Positions 1 through 9,215 of a stretch of DNA of 64,000 nt are shown here, piece after piece. The DNA is from Ascarosepion bandense. Its lineage: Eukaryota; Mollusca; Cephalopoda; Sepiida; Sepiidae. Location: positions 1,075,001-1,139,000 of the forward strand of contig JBBBDQ010000347.1 in the NCBI GenBank assembly GCA_037127315.1, given 5' to 3'. The translations under genes were made by a program, and so were the position numbers. Within the stretch, counting starts at the first letter, position 1, and every line of letters begins with the position of its first letter. The notes beneath the pieces are model-generated. The model had not been told where the DNA came from, ran no database searches, and worked only from the letters and a program-made list of their open reading frames with translations.

Positions 1-55
1 GCACATAAGTTAATCTAACGAATTTGACTGGAATTTGAATTCGTTACTCTGTGTT
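1..55 (-). mobile_element. SINE-1 head fragment (window edge)
   Basis: Reverse complement of the 5' tRNA-like part of SINE-1, including the stretch that follows the B-box-like GTTCGAATTCC. It is cut by the window start. SINE-1 is a working name for the commonest SINE here: a tRNA-like head (A-box-like TGATACAGTGG, B-box-like GAGTTCGAATTCC), then a conserved body with GGCAACCAGTCTACC and GCAATGGCAACCTAC, ending near CTTAACTGACTGACTG. Such tRNA-derived SINEs are known from octopus and squid. Confidence 0.6.
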
Positions 56-164
56 ACCCTGAATATAAACAAAGTGTTATTTATTCATTAAATGGCTATA
101 TCTCAAGCGAAAGAAAAAATGTAACGCGAGACGCTTACTAAATTTCGTAACAAATGCTTCATTT

Positions 165-318
165 AATAAGACTATAGAACCCAATCTGTCATGTTATTTG
201 ACCCATAGCTAGAGAGAAGAGACGGACTAATATATTTCGCAAAGGTATTTGAGCGTAAGTGAATGCAACGAATTAAACTAAAATTCGAATACCGCTTTCT
301 GATTTTTCATTCTATGCT
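165..318 (-). mobile_element. SINE-1, 5' half only
   Basis: Antisense SINE-1 running from the ACCCAATCTGTC body motif to the head (GTAAGTGAATGCAACGAATT, then the decayed B-box region). The 3' half with the GGCAACC motifs is missing. It lies about 110 bp from the fragment at the window start, so the two may be parts of one doublet. Confidence 0.75.
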
Positions 319-539
319 AATAACTTAGAGGAAAACAAAAGATCTCTTTAAACTGATAGTAAAACACATTCTATTTGAGAATGGTGCTAAAATAATTTTG
401 AACTTGTACCTTTTTTAGTTGTTCCAAACAAGGTAATAATGTCACTAAACACAAGAGTTATAGGGAGTAAAAAAGATTAAGAAGAGTGAGAATTGGTAGA
501 ATTGAGGAAAAAAGAATAAAATTCAAGCAAACGGGAACT

Positions 540-655
540 GGTGATTGCCGTTATATTTAAATTTTTGAAGATTGCGGTCATCACGGAAGCAAGAAATCGG
601 AACGAAGTTCCACAGGTGGGAAGAGCAGAAAACAGATCAGCATTGGATAAGAACT
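540..655 (-). mobile_element. LINE-B fragment, antisense (ORF 3' end)
   Basis: The motifs GAAGATTGCGGTCATCACGG and AGTTCCACAGGTGGGAAG match the antisense of the LINE-B C-terminus (the region encoding RLWNSLP and the following residues) seen well preserved at 40.6 and 54.5 kb. It is short and diverged. No reading frame survives. Confidence 0.5.
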
Positions 656-799
656 TGAATGAAATAAAAATAACCAGAACATTACAGGAAACAATGCCTC
701 TCACACTAGATGGATGGGCACAAAAAAAAAAAATAGAAAAAGAAAAATAAGAGTGAATAAGGCTATACTTTTCAAGTCAGAATGAATTGTAAGTTCATG

Positions 800-1140
800 A
801 AAATTTTTGTAATAGTTTCAGGACATAATTGTCAAAAATTCAAAATTTAGACCAAACATTTTAAGGAAATTTAATAATGGTTACTTGGGACCAAACAATT
901 GCTGAGAGTGAGCCAACATATCTCAAGATATGGAAGAGCATTTAAAAGAAATGCTTGTTTTGCAACATAACTACACCGTTCACAAAATAAAAGAGAAAAA
1001 TTAAAATTAACACCTCTTACTCCAGCCACATGTGAAACAATTGGTACAGACATTTTCACTCACCAAGGACACCACTATATTGCTGTAATAGATTAATTCT
1101 CAAAATAGAAAGAGATAGCAAAGCTTAATCCGATAACAAA
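800..1140 (+). pseudogene. Gypsy-type integrase, N-terminal part (broken)
   Basis: Several frames together give a Gypsy pol integrase: a region before the zinc finger (ILRKF, NGYLG), remains of the HHCC zinc finger (EEHLK and KCLFC in different frames), and the start of the catalytic core, GTDIFTHQGHHYIAVID followed by an in-frame stop and FSK. GTDIF holds the first catalytic aspartate. The integrase would insert LTR-retrotransposon cDNA into the host genome. The gene is broken by frameshifts and stops, and by an antisense LINE-B insertion directly downstream. Its second half resumes at 1626. Confidence 0.75.
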
Positions 1141-1146
1141 CAAATG

Positions 1147-1625
1147 ATTTTTTTTAATCATTTCACCCCGAGCAAGGCAGAAATGGCACTGATGAGCCGG
1201 GGGAGGGCTACATAACTGTAAAAAGATTAATTAGAAAAGAGTGAGGAGTACAAACTAGTTAGAAAGGAGCAATAGAAAGCTGAGAATGCAGGTGCGATGA
1301 CAGATACATAGGTGGAGAGAAAGGGAAGGATATATGGGGGTGGGGAGAGAACTAGAGTGCAGTGATTAATAGATGAGTATTGACATTGCATTTAAATCTC
1401 TGGTGGTTGTAGCCGTCAGGAAAGCAAGAATATGGGAGCTAGTTCCACAGGCGGGAAGTGCGAGATAAGAAGCTGCAGGAGGAGAATTGTCGTCTGCATT
1501 TGGTTAACCTGACTGTGAATGGGTGGGACCCAGTTGCTAGTCTGGTTGCACGAGCAAACACCTGTTTAGGAGGCACCAGGGACTTAAGCTCGTTCGACCA
1601 GAAGCCATGAAAGTATTTATAGGGA
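1147..1625 (-). mobile_element. LINE-B 3' end inserted in Gypsy integrase
   Basis: Antisense LINE-B with its 3' tail at the left: a T-run, AATCATTTCACCCCGAGCAA, then the 3' UTR and the end of the ORF (GTAGCCGTCAGGAAAGCAAG, GTTCCACAGGCGGGAAGTG). It is 5' truncated, as is usual for LINE insertions made by target-primed reverse transcription. It separates two halves of one integrase, so it is younger than the Gypsy copy. Confidence 0.8.
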
Positions 1626-2340
1626 AGTTTAAAATTTTCTACTCACGTTGGAAAATTACTATTGAACTTGTCAGTAATAATTGAAAACAATTCTCAATTT
1701 GCGCTTTCAATGGTCATTAAAAAAGTTATAGATTTAAACGCATAACATCAAGTCAATTTTATCGTCAAGCAAATGGAGAAGTGGAAACTGCTGTTAAAAT
1801 AGAATTCTGAAACAAGTAGACACATTTCAAGTATTATTGGCATATCAATGTACCAATTCAAGCCGCAGGTTTCAGTCCCATTGAGTTAATTATGAAGAAA
1901 AACAGGACAATTTTACGTTTGCATATAAAAAAAAAATTCGAATCAGAGAAAGAGGTACACTGGCTAAAACCACAACGGAAAATAATTTTAATAGATTCCG
2001 TAGTTCCAGAAACTTACCAATTCTTTTAAAAAATACCAATCAGGTAGAGAAGTATACTGGCAAAAACTAAAATTGAAAATAATTTTAATAGACACCATAG
2101 TGCCAGCAATTTACCAAAGCGAAAAACCTCAAATAGAGTGGAAATAACAGTAGATAAACAGATACACTGGGACAGTGAAGAAACGATCAAGGCAGCAGAC
2201 TAAAAACAGGGTGTATATTGCGACAGTTAATCAAGAGGATTTCCGCAGAAATAGAAAATACTTTCAGGTTTTAAAAACTGGCTTTTAAAAAAAGAATCCA
2301 ATTAGTGATCATTAGAAGTATATTCAAATACGAGAGAAAA
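1626..2340 (+). pseudogene. Gypsy-type integrase, C-terminal part (broken)
   Basis: This continues the integrase interrupted at 1147. The core shows VIIENNSQFALS, where the second catalytic residue, normally aspartate in VISDNGPQF-like motifs, reads as glutamate. FYRQANGEVETAVK follows with the third catalytic residue, Glu, conserved. Downstream frames give RIRERGTLAKTT and a short near-duplicate of that segment (about 1940-2110). Many stops and shifts make it non-functional. Confidence 0.75.
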
Positions 2341-2379
2341 TAATGGGAAAAACATGGCAAGGACGCAAAATACAAGTTC

Positions 2380-2560
2380 CAAAATATCACTGCTTTCACA
2401 AGTTGAGTGATTTATCGCCCTTGGAAGATAAGCAAAACAAATTTTGATTTATAATTATTTATTTTGTAATAGGGTAATGTCTTAAAATTTGTAATAGGCC
2501 AATGTCTTAAAATTTAACTAAGGAAGGGGGACTTTATAGCAAAAGAGAACAAAAAAAAAA
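2380..2560 (+). other. Gypsy 3' end: short duplication and polypurine tract
   Basis: About 40 bp after the last integrase-like codons there is a 25-bp direct duplication (GTAATAGG.. at 2465 and 2490), then a purine run AAGGAAGGGGG near 2520-2531 that would suit a polypurine tract priming plus-strand synthesis before a 3' LTR. I could not delimit an LTR, so the tract assignment is inference from position. Confidence 0.4.
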
Positions 2561-2589
2561 CAACAGGAATTAATTAGAAGGTAGGTGTC

Positions 2590-3340
2590 GATTGAGTTTA
2601 TAATTTTTGAAGATCAAATTTAACTGAAATGCGAGAAGACGGAAGAGAACTTTACGGATGAAAAAAGCGATAGAACAAACTCTTAATATAGAACTTACAT
2701 CAAGCCATTTTTAGTAAATGGATTAACAATGTACTGTTTATTGTAATTAACTTTTTCAGACTACCTGTTGAGAAGCTGATAAAGAAGTAGTGAAACAAAC
2801 AGCTCTTGTAATGCAGTCAGCTATATCTTTATTATTTTCTGACGTAACAGATCAGGTTAAAACATCACCACAGAAATTAAGCAACGTTGAGCCTGGTCAG
2901 TACCTAGATGGGTATCTGCTAGGGAAAACTATATGTTGGAAACTTAAACGGAAGTGTGGTGATAAGTGCTCAAAATTCTTAGTCGGGGGACCGAGTTCGA
3001 ATTCCCGTGGAATTCGTTATATTCACTTAAACTAAAATACCATTGTGTGAATCCACTCTTCTCCTCTCAGCTATGGGTTAATTAGTAAAAATGTTATTAC
3101 TAAGCCATTATTATCTCCCACAAAACTTATCAATGTGAAAATATTTTCTGCCTTTAAATAACCTGCCAATATTTTGATAAATTTTAGAAAGCTTAGCAAT
3201 CAATTTTGTTTTTATCAATAGAACAATAACAAATAAATAAAAGCGATTGACCTGATTGCAGAGTAGAAATGGAAGGGCTTATTAGATAATGGCGTCTTTC
3301 ACAGGCAGACACTGGATATCATAAGTTACCTCCTCCGTTA
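2590..3340 (+). repeat. Block A copy 1
   Basis: The flanks of this block (2592-2725 and about 3085-3340) match 6896-7410 in the same order and orientation, for example GAAGATCAAATTT early and CTGATTGCAGAGTA late. Between the flanks sits the 5S/tRNA composite SINE, whose head is absent from copy 2. It may be a segmental duplication or part of a longer interspersed repeat. Confidence 0.65.
2871..3200 (+). mobile_element. 5S-rRNA/tRNA composite SINE, copy 1
   Basis: Positions 2871-2945 align with the 3' two thirds of animal 5S rRNA: AATTAAGCAACGTTGAGCC, CTGGTCAGTACC, TAGATGGGTATCTGC, TAGGGAA. That span includes the internal pol III control region (box A, intermediate element, box C). From 2953 a second head follows with GTTCGAATTCC (2995-3005), a tRNA B-box-like motif as in SINE-1. 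A body with CATTATTATCTCCCAC comes next and is shared with 35800-35900 and 7180-7290. Vertebrate AmnSINE1 has an analogous 5S-tRNA chimeric head. Diverged and probably old. Confidence 0.7.
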
Positions 3341-3463
3341 CCTCTGGATAATTGGATAGGGACCGGGAATAATTTTGTATTTATATCTTGTTGGTATGGG
3401 AATCATTAAATTCAGAATTACTTTTACCATTGAAGTTGTAGTTATTTTAAATTTATAATACGT

Positions 3464-3763
3464 GTGTTGTGGGGCAGTGGATATCGGCTTGAAACGAGAA
3501 ATCGGGGAGCCGTGTTCTCGTTCCAATTGAAATCCTTGCATTCGTTTACGCAAAACACTCTTAGGAAAGGTATTAATCTGTCTCTTTCCTTCAGTTATGG
3601 TTTAAATAACAGAATAGATTGGGTTCTATAGCCTTGGCTGTCAACCAATCTATCGTAGAAAGTAATAGAAACCTGCAGGATAATCTTCTGCCCAGTCAGT
3701 CATGTCTGATTTGAGACATGATCGACAAAATGTGTATAAAATACGGCACCTAACTGACTGACT
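3464..3763 (+). mobile_element. SINE-1, near full length
   Basis: Full sense copy: A-box-like region GGGGCAGTGGATATCGGC, a damaged B box (GTGTTCTCGTTCC instead of GAGTTCGAATTCC), body motifs GATTGGGTTCTATAGCC and CCCAGTCAGTCATGTC, ending CTAACTGACTGAC. It lies between block A1 and block B1. Confidence 0.88.
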
Positions 3764-3784
3764 AAATATGCATATATAGATATA

Positions 3785-4255
3785 TATTCTTGTATTTATA
3801 ACCTGATACCTGTATGCAATAATTGCATTGTCGCTAAAATATTACAAACAGTGTGAAATCCGTGGTAACAGCCAGGAATTCTAAAGCTAACTTTCAAGGT
3901 ATTCAAGTAGAGAAGCGAAAGAATTAGAATAATTTTTGAACACTAGTTTCCTCCGTTTCGTCTGCGTCATCTTAATCCCAAACATTAAATGCGTCATTTT
4001 TAATGTTTCTGAGACTATTAATACTACAAATGAGAATAAACGAAAAGTCTTAAAAAGCAATGTCGTTTCAGAAAGATTTCTGAATATTATTGTTTTGTTC
4101 GCCATGTTTTCACCATTCTGCTTGTTAATAAAGCTGGACATTCGCTGCCTTGATGAGACTAAATATTTTTTTCTTTCTTAAGTCGGAATTTCAATGTAAC
4201 CATCATGTTATTCTTTAGATATTCAGCTAAATGTATTTCATTCGAATTAAAGCAA
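3785..4255 (+). repeat. Block B copy 1
   Basis: About 450 bp matching 10275-10715 in the same orientation. Shared landmarks in order: TATAACCTGATACCTGTATG, TTAGAATAATTTTTGAA, TTTCAGAAAGATTTCTGAA, and GTTATTCTTTAGATATT near the end. No convincing coding potential; short frames on both strands look incidental. Confidence 0.7.
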
Positions 4256-4262
4256 CTCAGTT

Positions 4263-4263
<1 letters not shown>

Positions 4264-4315
<52 letters not shown>

Positions 4316-4326
4316 GTCAGTCTGAT

Positions 4327-4359
<33 letters not shown>

Positions 4360-4370
4360 GTCAGTCTGAT

Positions 4371-4413
<43 letters not shown>

Positions 4414-4422
4414 CAGTCTCTT

Positions 4423-4461
<39 letters not shown>

Positions 4462-4474
4462 CAGTCTGTTTCTT

Positions 4475-4517
<43 letters not shown>

Positions 4518-4526
4518 CAGTCTGTT

Positions 4527-4570
<44 letters not shown>
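4264..4570 (+). repeat. (TATC)n microsatellite with regular interruptions
   Basis: Nearly uninterrupted TATC repeats broken every 40-70 bp by CAGTCTG(A/T)TTC-type inserts. Open frames across it (SIYL repeats) are products of the tetranucleotide and are not genes. Confidence 0.97.
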
Positions 4571-4571
<1 letters not shown>

Positions 4572-4765
4572 TTTTTTTTTAATCGTATCACCCCGAGCAA
4601 GGCGGTAACGCCACTGATGTGCAGGGGCTACATAATAGTGAAAAGATTGGAAAAGAGAAAACCGGAAACCACATCCTAAACAGGGAACAAGGGATGAGCC
4701 TCTTAACCTGTTCAATAGACATGGGTGGAGGTGAACCGGGCCATAGATAGATCTATCTACTCCAA
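4572..4765 (-). mobile_element. 180-bp repeat with LINE-B-like 3' tail, copy 1
   Basis: Antisense element: T-run and AATCGTATCACCCCGAGCAA (the LINE-B-type tail), then GGCTACATAATAGTG, GGAAACCACATCCTAAACAG and AACCTGTTCAATAGAC, ending in TAGATAGATCTATCTA, a perfect palindrome. A second copy lies at 33222-33415. Only the tail is shared with LINE-B, so it may be a non-autonomous element using LINE-B machinery. Confidence 0.7.
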
Positions 4766-4872
4766 TTGAAAAAAAAGTGAGAAGATTGGTAAAGAGAAGG
4801 CCGGAAACCATATCCTAAACAGGGAACAAGGGACGAGCCTCTTAACCTGTTCAATAGACGTGGGTGGAAGTT
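4766..4872 (-). repeat. 180-bp repeat, truncated tandem copy
   Basis: Repeats the inner part of the preceding element (GAGAAGATTGGTAAAGAGAA through AACCTGTTCAATAGACGTGG) without the tail. It is a direct partial duplicate adjoining copy 1. Confidence 0.7.
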
Positions 4873-5403
4873 CACTTTGATACAATTGAAACTATTATGG
4901 TAGAGATTGATATTTATAACAAAAAAAGTAAGTAAAAAGTGGGATAATGTATGTATTAATTGTCAGTTACTTGATAATCACAATTTAAAATTATTAAAAT
5001 TACCTTACTATTTAAGCACAATTTAGATATTGAGCAAGCTTCATAGAGGCTTAATTTCACAGTAATGAATTTACATTTTTAAAATTTACTTGTGAAATGT
5101 AACAGCTTCATCTTAAGTTTCTTGTTTACGCATCCTTCTATATTTAGACTAAAACATTAATTTGAAAGCTTTAGAGAATCCACTTTAATGTCACTTTTCA
5201 AACGTAATCAATCATCTTTACGGGCTGAGACTCGCCGACAAAATTTATTCTTGAGAACAAGTGTAAAATTAGGCATGTCCGACAGAAATTTTATCAACTT
5301 TTTCAGTTATCGGCACGTGGTAAGTTTGAGTTTCTGTTTAATTTATTGTACTGAATGTGTATCTCATTCACTTATAATTGTTATCCATTTCTTTCTTTGT
5401 TCA
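4873..5403. other. Unassigned AT-rich sequence
   Basis: About 530 bp with no motif I recognise. A 100-codon frame starting at 5188 runs into the TATC array and has no recognisable similarity. Confidence 0.5.
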
Positions 5404-5472
<69 letters not shown>

Positions 5473-5542
5473 CAGTCTGTTCGTATCTAATATCTATCTA
5501 TCTATCTCAGTCTGTTCGTATGTATGTATGTATGTATGTATG

Positions 5543-5580
<38 letters not shown>

Positions 5581-5589
5581 GTCTGTTCG

Positions 5590-5638
<49 letters not shown>

Positions 5639-5649
5639 CAGTCTGTTCG

Positions 5650-5686
<37 letters not shown>

Positions 5687-5697
5687 CAGTCTGTTCG

Positions 5698-5738
<41 letters not shown>

Positions 5739-5749
5739 CAGTCTGTTCG

Positions 5750-5798
<49 letters not shown>

Positions 5799-5802
5799 GT
5801 CA

Positions 5803-5855
<53 letters not shown>

Positions 5856-5866
5856 CAGTCTATTCG

Positions 5867-5919
<53 letters not shown>

Positions 5920-5930
5920 CAGTCTGTTCG

Positions 5931-5975
<45 letters not shown>

Positions 5976-5986
5976 CAGTCTGTTCG

Positions 5987-6027
<41 letters not shown>

Positions 6028-6038
6028 CAGTCTGTTCG

Positions 6039-6081
<43 letters not shown>

Positions 6082-6086
6082 GTCAG

Positions 6087-6129
<43 letters not shown>

Positions 6130-6140
6130 CAGTCTGTTCG

Positions 6141-6173
<33 letters not shown>
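5404..6173 (+). repeat. Large interrupted (TATC)n array
   Basis: About 770 bp of TATC repeats divided into about a dozen blocks, mostly by CAGTCTGTTCG, with one short TATG stretch (5518-5543). The repeated spacer shows that blocks of TATC plus spacer have been copied together, giving a higher-order structure. All three forward frames are open over long distances only because TATC repeats encode (YLSI)n in every frame. Confidence 0.97.
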
Positions 6174-6175
<2 letters not shown>

Positions 6176-6895
6176 ATTTTCAAATAACCTCATGAAGGAC
6201 ATGCTGCTAATGTACAATATGCTGTCAAAGAAATTTTCTAATTGTTTTGTTTTTTGAATTAGTTTTTATTTTTATTTTTTTATTCTTTGGGAGGCTTTTG
6301 GTTTTCATTCTCAACAAAATTTCTGAGAGTGTCAGGTCGTGATTTTGTTCTCTGACTTGACGATAGAATCTAAACGAATGAGTGTAGATGCGGCACTAGC
6401 CGAAAATCATATGAAGAGAAAGCAAGTTGAAGTTCGTTGAATTATGTAATTTCTCTGTGGCACTGCGTGTTCTATGACACATTTACCTTAACAACCTACT
6501 GTAATTGCTGACGCACTAGGAACATGGCCAAAAGCATTTGATGAATATAAAATATCTAGAAGAAACAAAGGCTATCCAAGCCTGGTCAGCACTGAAATCT
6601 TCGAGGAGGCAAAGAAGGCAAAAAAGACGGTTTGGCTTACTTGGCGGAGAATAGATACTATCATTCAGTGCCTTTCGATAGGCTTGAGATATTTAACATG
6701 ATCAAGCGTAATTCACGAAGGAGACTTACAAGAAGAAACAATAGCTTTGTTGACTTTTAAAAGAAATATTTTTTACTCGTGCATGAAATAATGATCTTAA
6801 AACGCTAGAGATTTGCTGAGCAAAAAAGAAAATGAGAAAATATTAATAAAGAAAGTGAAGAATAAAAGGACTGAGATTAAGTAGAAACAAGATGG
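6174..6895. other. Unassigned sequence
   Basis: No recognisable gene or repeat. A stretch near 6640-6730 can be read as a short plausible peptide (ENRYYHS..DRLEIFN) but it is isolated and I do not recognise it. Confidence 0.4.
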
Positions 6896-7410
6896 TGGCT
6901 GACATGAAATCTATCATTTTGAAGATCAAATTTGACTGAAAGCATGAAGCCTGAAGAGAATTTCTAAGGAGAAAAATGCGATTGAACAAACTGCTAAAAT
7001 AGAAGTTACGGTTAAAGGATACATCAAGACATTTCAATTTAAATCTTTGCCGATAATCTAGCACTGTATTTAAAATCATAAAACTTAGTTAACATAGAAG
7101 AACGTACTATTTATTTTAAATAATACAAAATAGTGGCTCATGTACATAAACGTGAATAGTAAACAATATCAATTAGTAAGAATTTTATCACTAAACCATT
7201 ATCACCCACAAAAATGTATTATCTAAACATATTTTCTGGCTTTAAATAGCCTGCGAATGTGTGATAAATCGTAGAAAACCTACCAATCAATTAATCTATA
7301 AATACAACAATAAAAAAAGATACATAAGGTAGAACTGATTGCAGAGTAAAAATGGAAGGTTTCTTTAGATAATTGTTTACTTCCACAGGTAGACACTGAA
7401 TGACATGTCA
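6896..7410 (+). repeat. Block A copy 2 (without the 5S/tRNA head)
   Basis: Matches block A1 on both sides of the composite SINE head. The 5S and tRNA-like parts (about 300 bp in copy 1) are missing here, while the body downstream (ATTATCACCCACAAAA, TGATAAATCGTAGAAAACC) is present. Confidence 0.65.
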
Positions 7411-7510
7411 TATATATATATATATATATATATGAATGATTAAATTTGTCGTTTGCCTATATTCTTCTTGACGCAACCATATCTATTATTATACCTACTA
7501 TTGACTGGTT

Positions 7511-7562
<52 letters not shown>
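7407..7562 (+). repeat. Two (TA)n tracts
   Basis: (TA)n at about 7409-7432 and 7513-7562, separated by about 80 bp. The second runs directly into the 3' end of the antisense SINE-2 copy that begins at 7563. Confidence 0.95.
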
Positions 7563-7566
<4 letters not shown>

Positions 7567-7716
7567 TCATCCACATACAAGCCTGTTTCGCTGTATCACA
7601 GCTCATCAGTCTTGCTAGACACATTCACTTGCTTCTGGCTGGCATCGAATCACGACCGATTTGGTGTCAGTCTGAGTCGCTTCTCACTCAGGCACAGGCG
7701 CATGGAATCAGAGATT
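7563..7716 (-). mobile_element. SINE-2, antisense, 3' end at (TA)n
   Basis: SINE-2 is a working name for a second tRNA-like family whose 3' end reads GATGAGCTGTGATACAGCGA, then CTGTCTGCGGATGACTA followed by (TA)n. Here it is antisense: TAGTCATCCACATACAAGCC, GTATCACAGCTCATCAG, and a B-box-like segment near 7648-7665. Confidence 0.75.
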
Positions 7717-7869
7717 GTAAATTTTAACGTGTTGTATATAAACAATTTATATACACGCCAGTCACTGAAATAACTCAATTCATTTCTAATAAGTAACGCA
7801 TATTTTGCAGAATTAGAAACTGTTTTTAAAATTGTCTTCTTTAAAGAGATAAATCGTATTGAGAGCATT
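7717..7869. other. Possible 5' body of SINE-2
   Basis: Weak similarity to the sequence beyond SINE-2 at 10150-10240 and 56940-57010 (the motifs AACGTGTTGTATATA and ACACGCCAGT). No other assignment. Confidence 0.3.
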
Positions 7870-7900
7870 ATATATTAGTCATCTTCATACAGGCCTGTAT

Positions 7901-7952
<52 letters not shown>
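7870..7952 (-). repeat. SINE-2 3'-end scrap and (TA)n
   Basis: TTAGTCATCTTCATACAGGC is the last 35 bp of SINE-2. It is followed on the plus strand by about 48 bp of (TA)n. Confidence 0.7.
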
Positions 7953-7955
<3 letters not shown>

Positions 7956-8014
7956 CATTTTAAACGAGTTATTTCGCAAACTAGGCTTCTACCATGTTTT
8001 TAGGAGATTTTAAT

Positions 8015-8150
8015 AATATAATATAATACTGTATAATATAATATAATCTACATGCGGTTTAATATAATATTATATAACATAATATTATATTATATAATAT
8101 AATATAAGAATATATATATATATACATATATATATAATATTTTATTATAT
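8015..8150 (+). repeat. (TAATA)/(TATAA)-rich low-complexity tract
   Basis: About 135 bp of irregular ATAAT and TATAAT repeats with one unique island (CTACATGCGG), followed by a short (TA)n. Confidence 0.9.
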
Positions 8151-8540
8151 TTTATTATTAGTCTTTAAGTTCTTTATTTTTAATATTTTAGTATTTTTAT
8201 ATTTTTAATTTTTTATCTTTTTTTATTATAATTTCTCCATTTTAATTTTTCATTGTGTAACATTACATTTTGTTACGTGTATGTGTAACAAAAGGAAAAC
8301 AAATGATTGAGCAAAACTCAGAGATAAATCAAAGACAATTATTTAATTTACAAACCACACAAAATATAATATTTACAATATACAATTTTTGTTGCCTTCA
8401 AAACAAGAAATATAGAATTTACTACTGGCAGGTGGTACGAGGAGAGAAGGGGAATGTAAGATCAGTATCTTTTTTTTTACCCAGTTAAGTAAGCTTGGAA
8501 GTTATGTGCTATACCTTCTTGAAATCCATATATGAGTATG
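8151..8540. other. Unassigned T-rich sequence
   Basis: T-rich low complexity (to about 8265), then 270 bp with no recognised motif. A 72-codon frame from 8270 has no recognisable similarity. Confidence 0.5.
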
Positions 8541-8837
8541 TCAGTTAGTGCCATAAGTGGTAAACGCTTGCGCTATCATGTATCGAAAGAGACATGAATG
8601 ACTAGGCAGAATATTATCCCGCAGTAGGTTGCCATTGCTTTCTGTGGTAGATTGGTTGCCAGCAAAGGCTATAGAACCCAATCGGTCCTGTTATTTAACC
8701 CATAACTGAAAGGAAGAGACGGATTAATACCTTTCCCAATGGTATTTGCGTGTAAGCGAATGCAATGAATTCAACTGGAATTTGAACTCGGCTCCCCGAT
8801 TTCTCGTTCCGAGCCGATATCCACTGTACCACATGAG
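8541..8837 (-). mobile_element. SINE-1, full length, antisense
   Basis: One of the most complete copies. In antisense: TCAGTTAGTGCCATAAGTGG, GGTTGCCATTGCTTTCTG, GGTTGCCAGCAAAGGCTATA, GAACTCGGCTCCCC and CCGATATCCACTGTACCAC. Both the A-box-like and the B-box-like regions are recognisable. Confidence 0.9.
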
Positions 8838-8894
8838 TATACAAAGTCTAATTATAGGCAAAATATGTATTTAGCCAGATAGTTCCATGATTTT

Positions 8895-9215
8895 CTCTTT
8901 CAGGTTTTAGTTGTTTGGACTTCTTTTGGCCGGATATGGATCTTTATCGGAGTTGATATGATAACAAATCCTTTTAACAACACTTTCAAATTTTTAATTG
9001 TCGCCAACTAGGGATATTCTTTCGGCTGGATATAATTCCATGAATCGAAACCGGTGCTGATGAGGTCAGCACATTCTTTTATCAACTGTTTCAAGTTTTA
9101 GTTTTTTTTGTTTTTTGGTCATCGACTCAAGGATTTTTTTGGCTGGATATACGTTCTGAATTTTAACCGGAGCTGTAGAGGTCAACTCATCCTGCTATCA
9201 ACAACTGATTTCTCC
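8895..9215 (+). repeat. Three-unit ~100-bp tandem repeat
   Basis: Recurring landmarks: TTCAGGTTTTAG, TTCAAATTTTTAATTG and TTCAAGTTTTAG at about 8899, 8984 and 9090, each followed by GGC(C/T)GGATAT at about 8928, 9024 and 9140. The units are diverged and of unequal length (about 95 and 117 bp). Confidence 0.65.

Noticed and set aside
2871..2945. Functional 5S rRNA gene
   Set aside because: Only part of 5S rRNA is present, with many substitutions and no terminator T-run at the proper place; it is a SINE head.
2995..3005. B-box-like GTTCGAATTCC as sign of a tRNA gene (also in all SINE-1 copies)
   Set aside because: No cloverleaf can be formed around it, and it recurs in SINE context; these are SINE promoters, not tRNA genes.
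5355..6257. Long open frames (up to 300 codons) rich in SIYL repeats over the TATC arrays, also at 4231-4608
   Set aside because: TATC repeats have no stop in any forward frame; the translation is a by-product of the microsatellite.
6575..6600. Another 5S-like start (AGCCTGGTCAGCACTG)
   Set aside because: Only about 16 bp agree with 5S rRNA and the flanks do not; too short to call.
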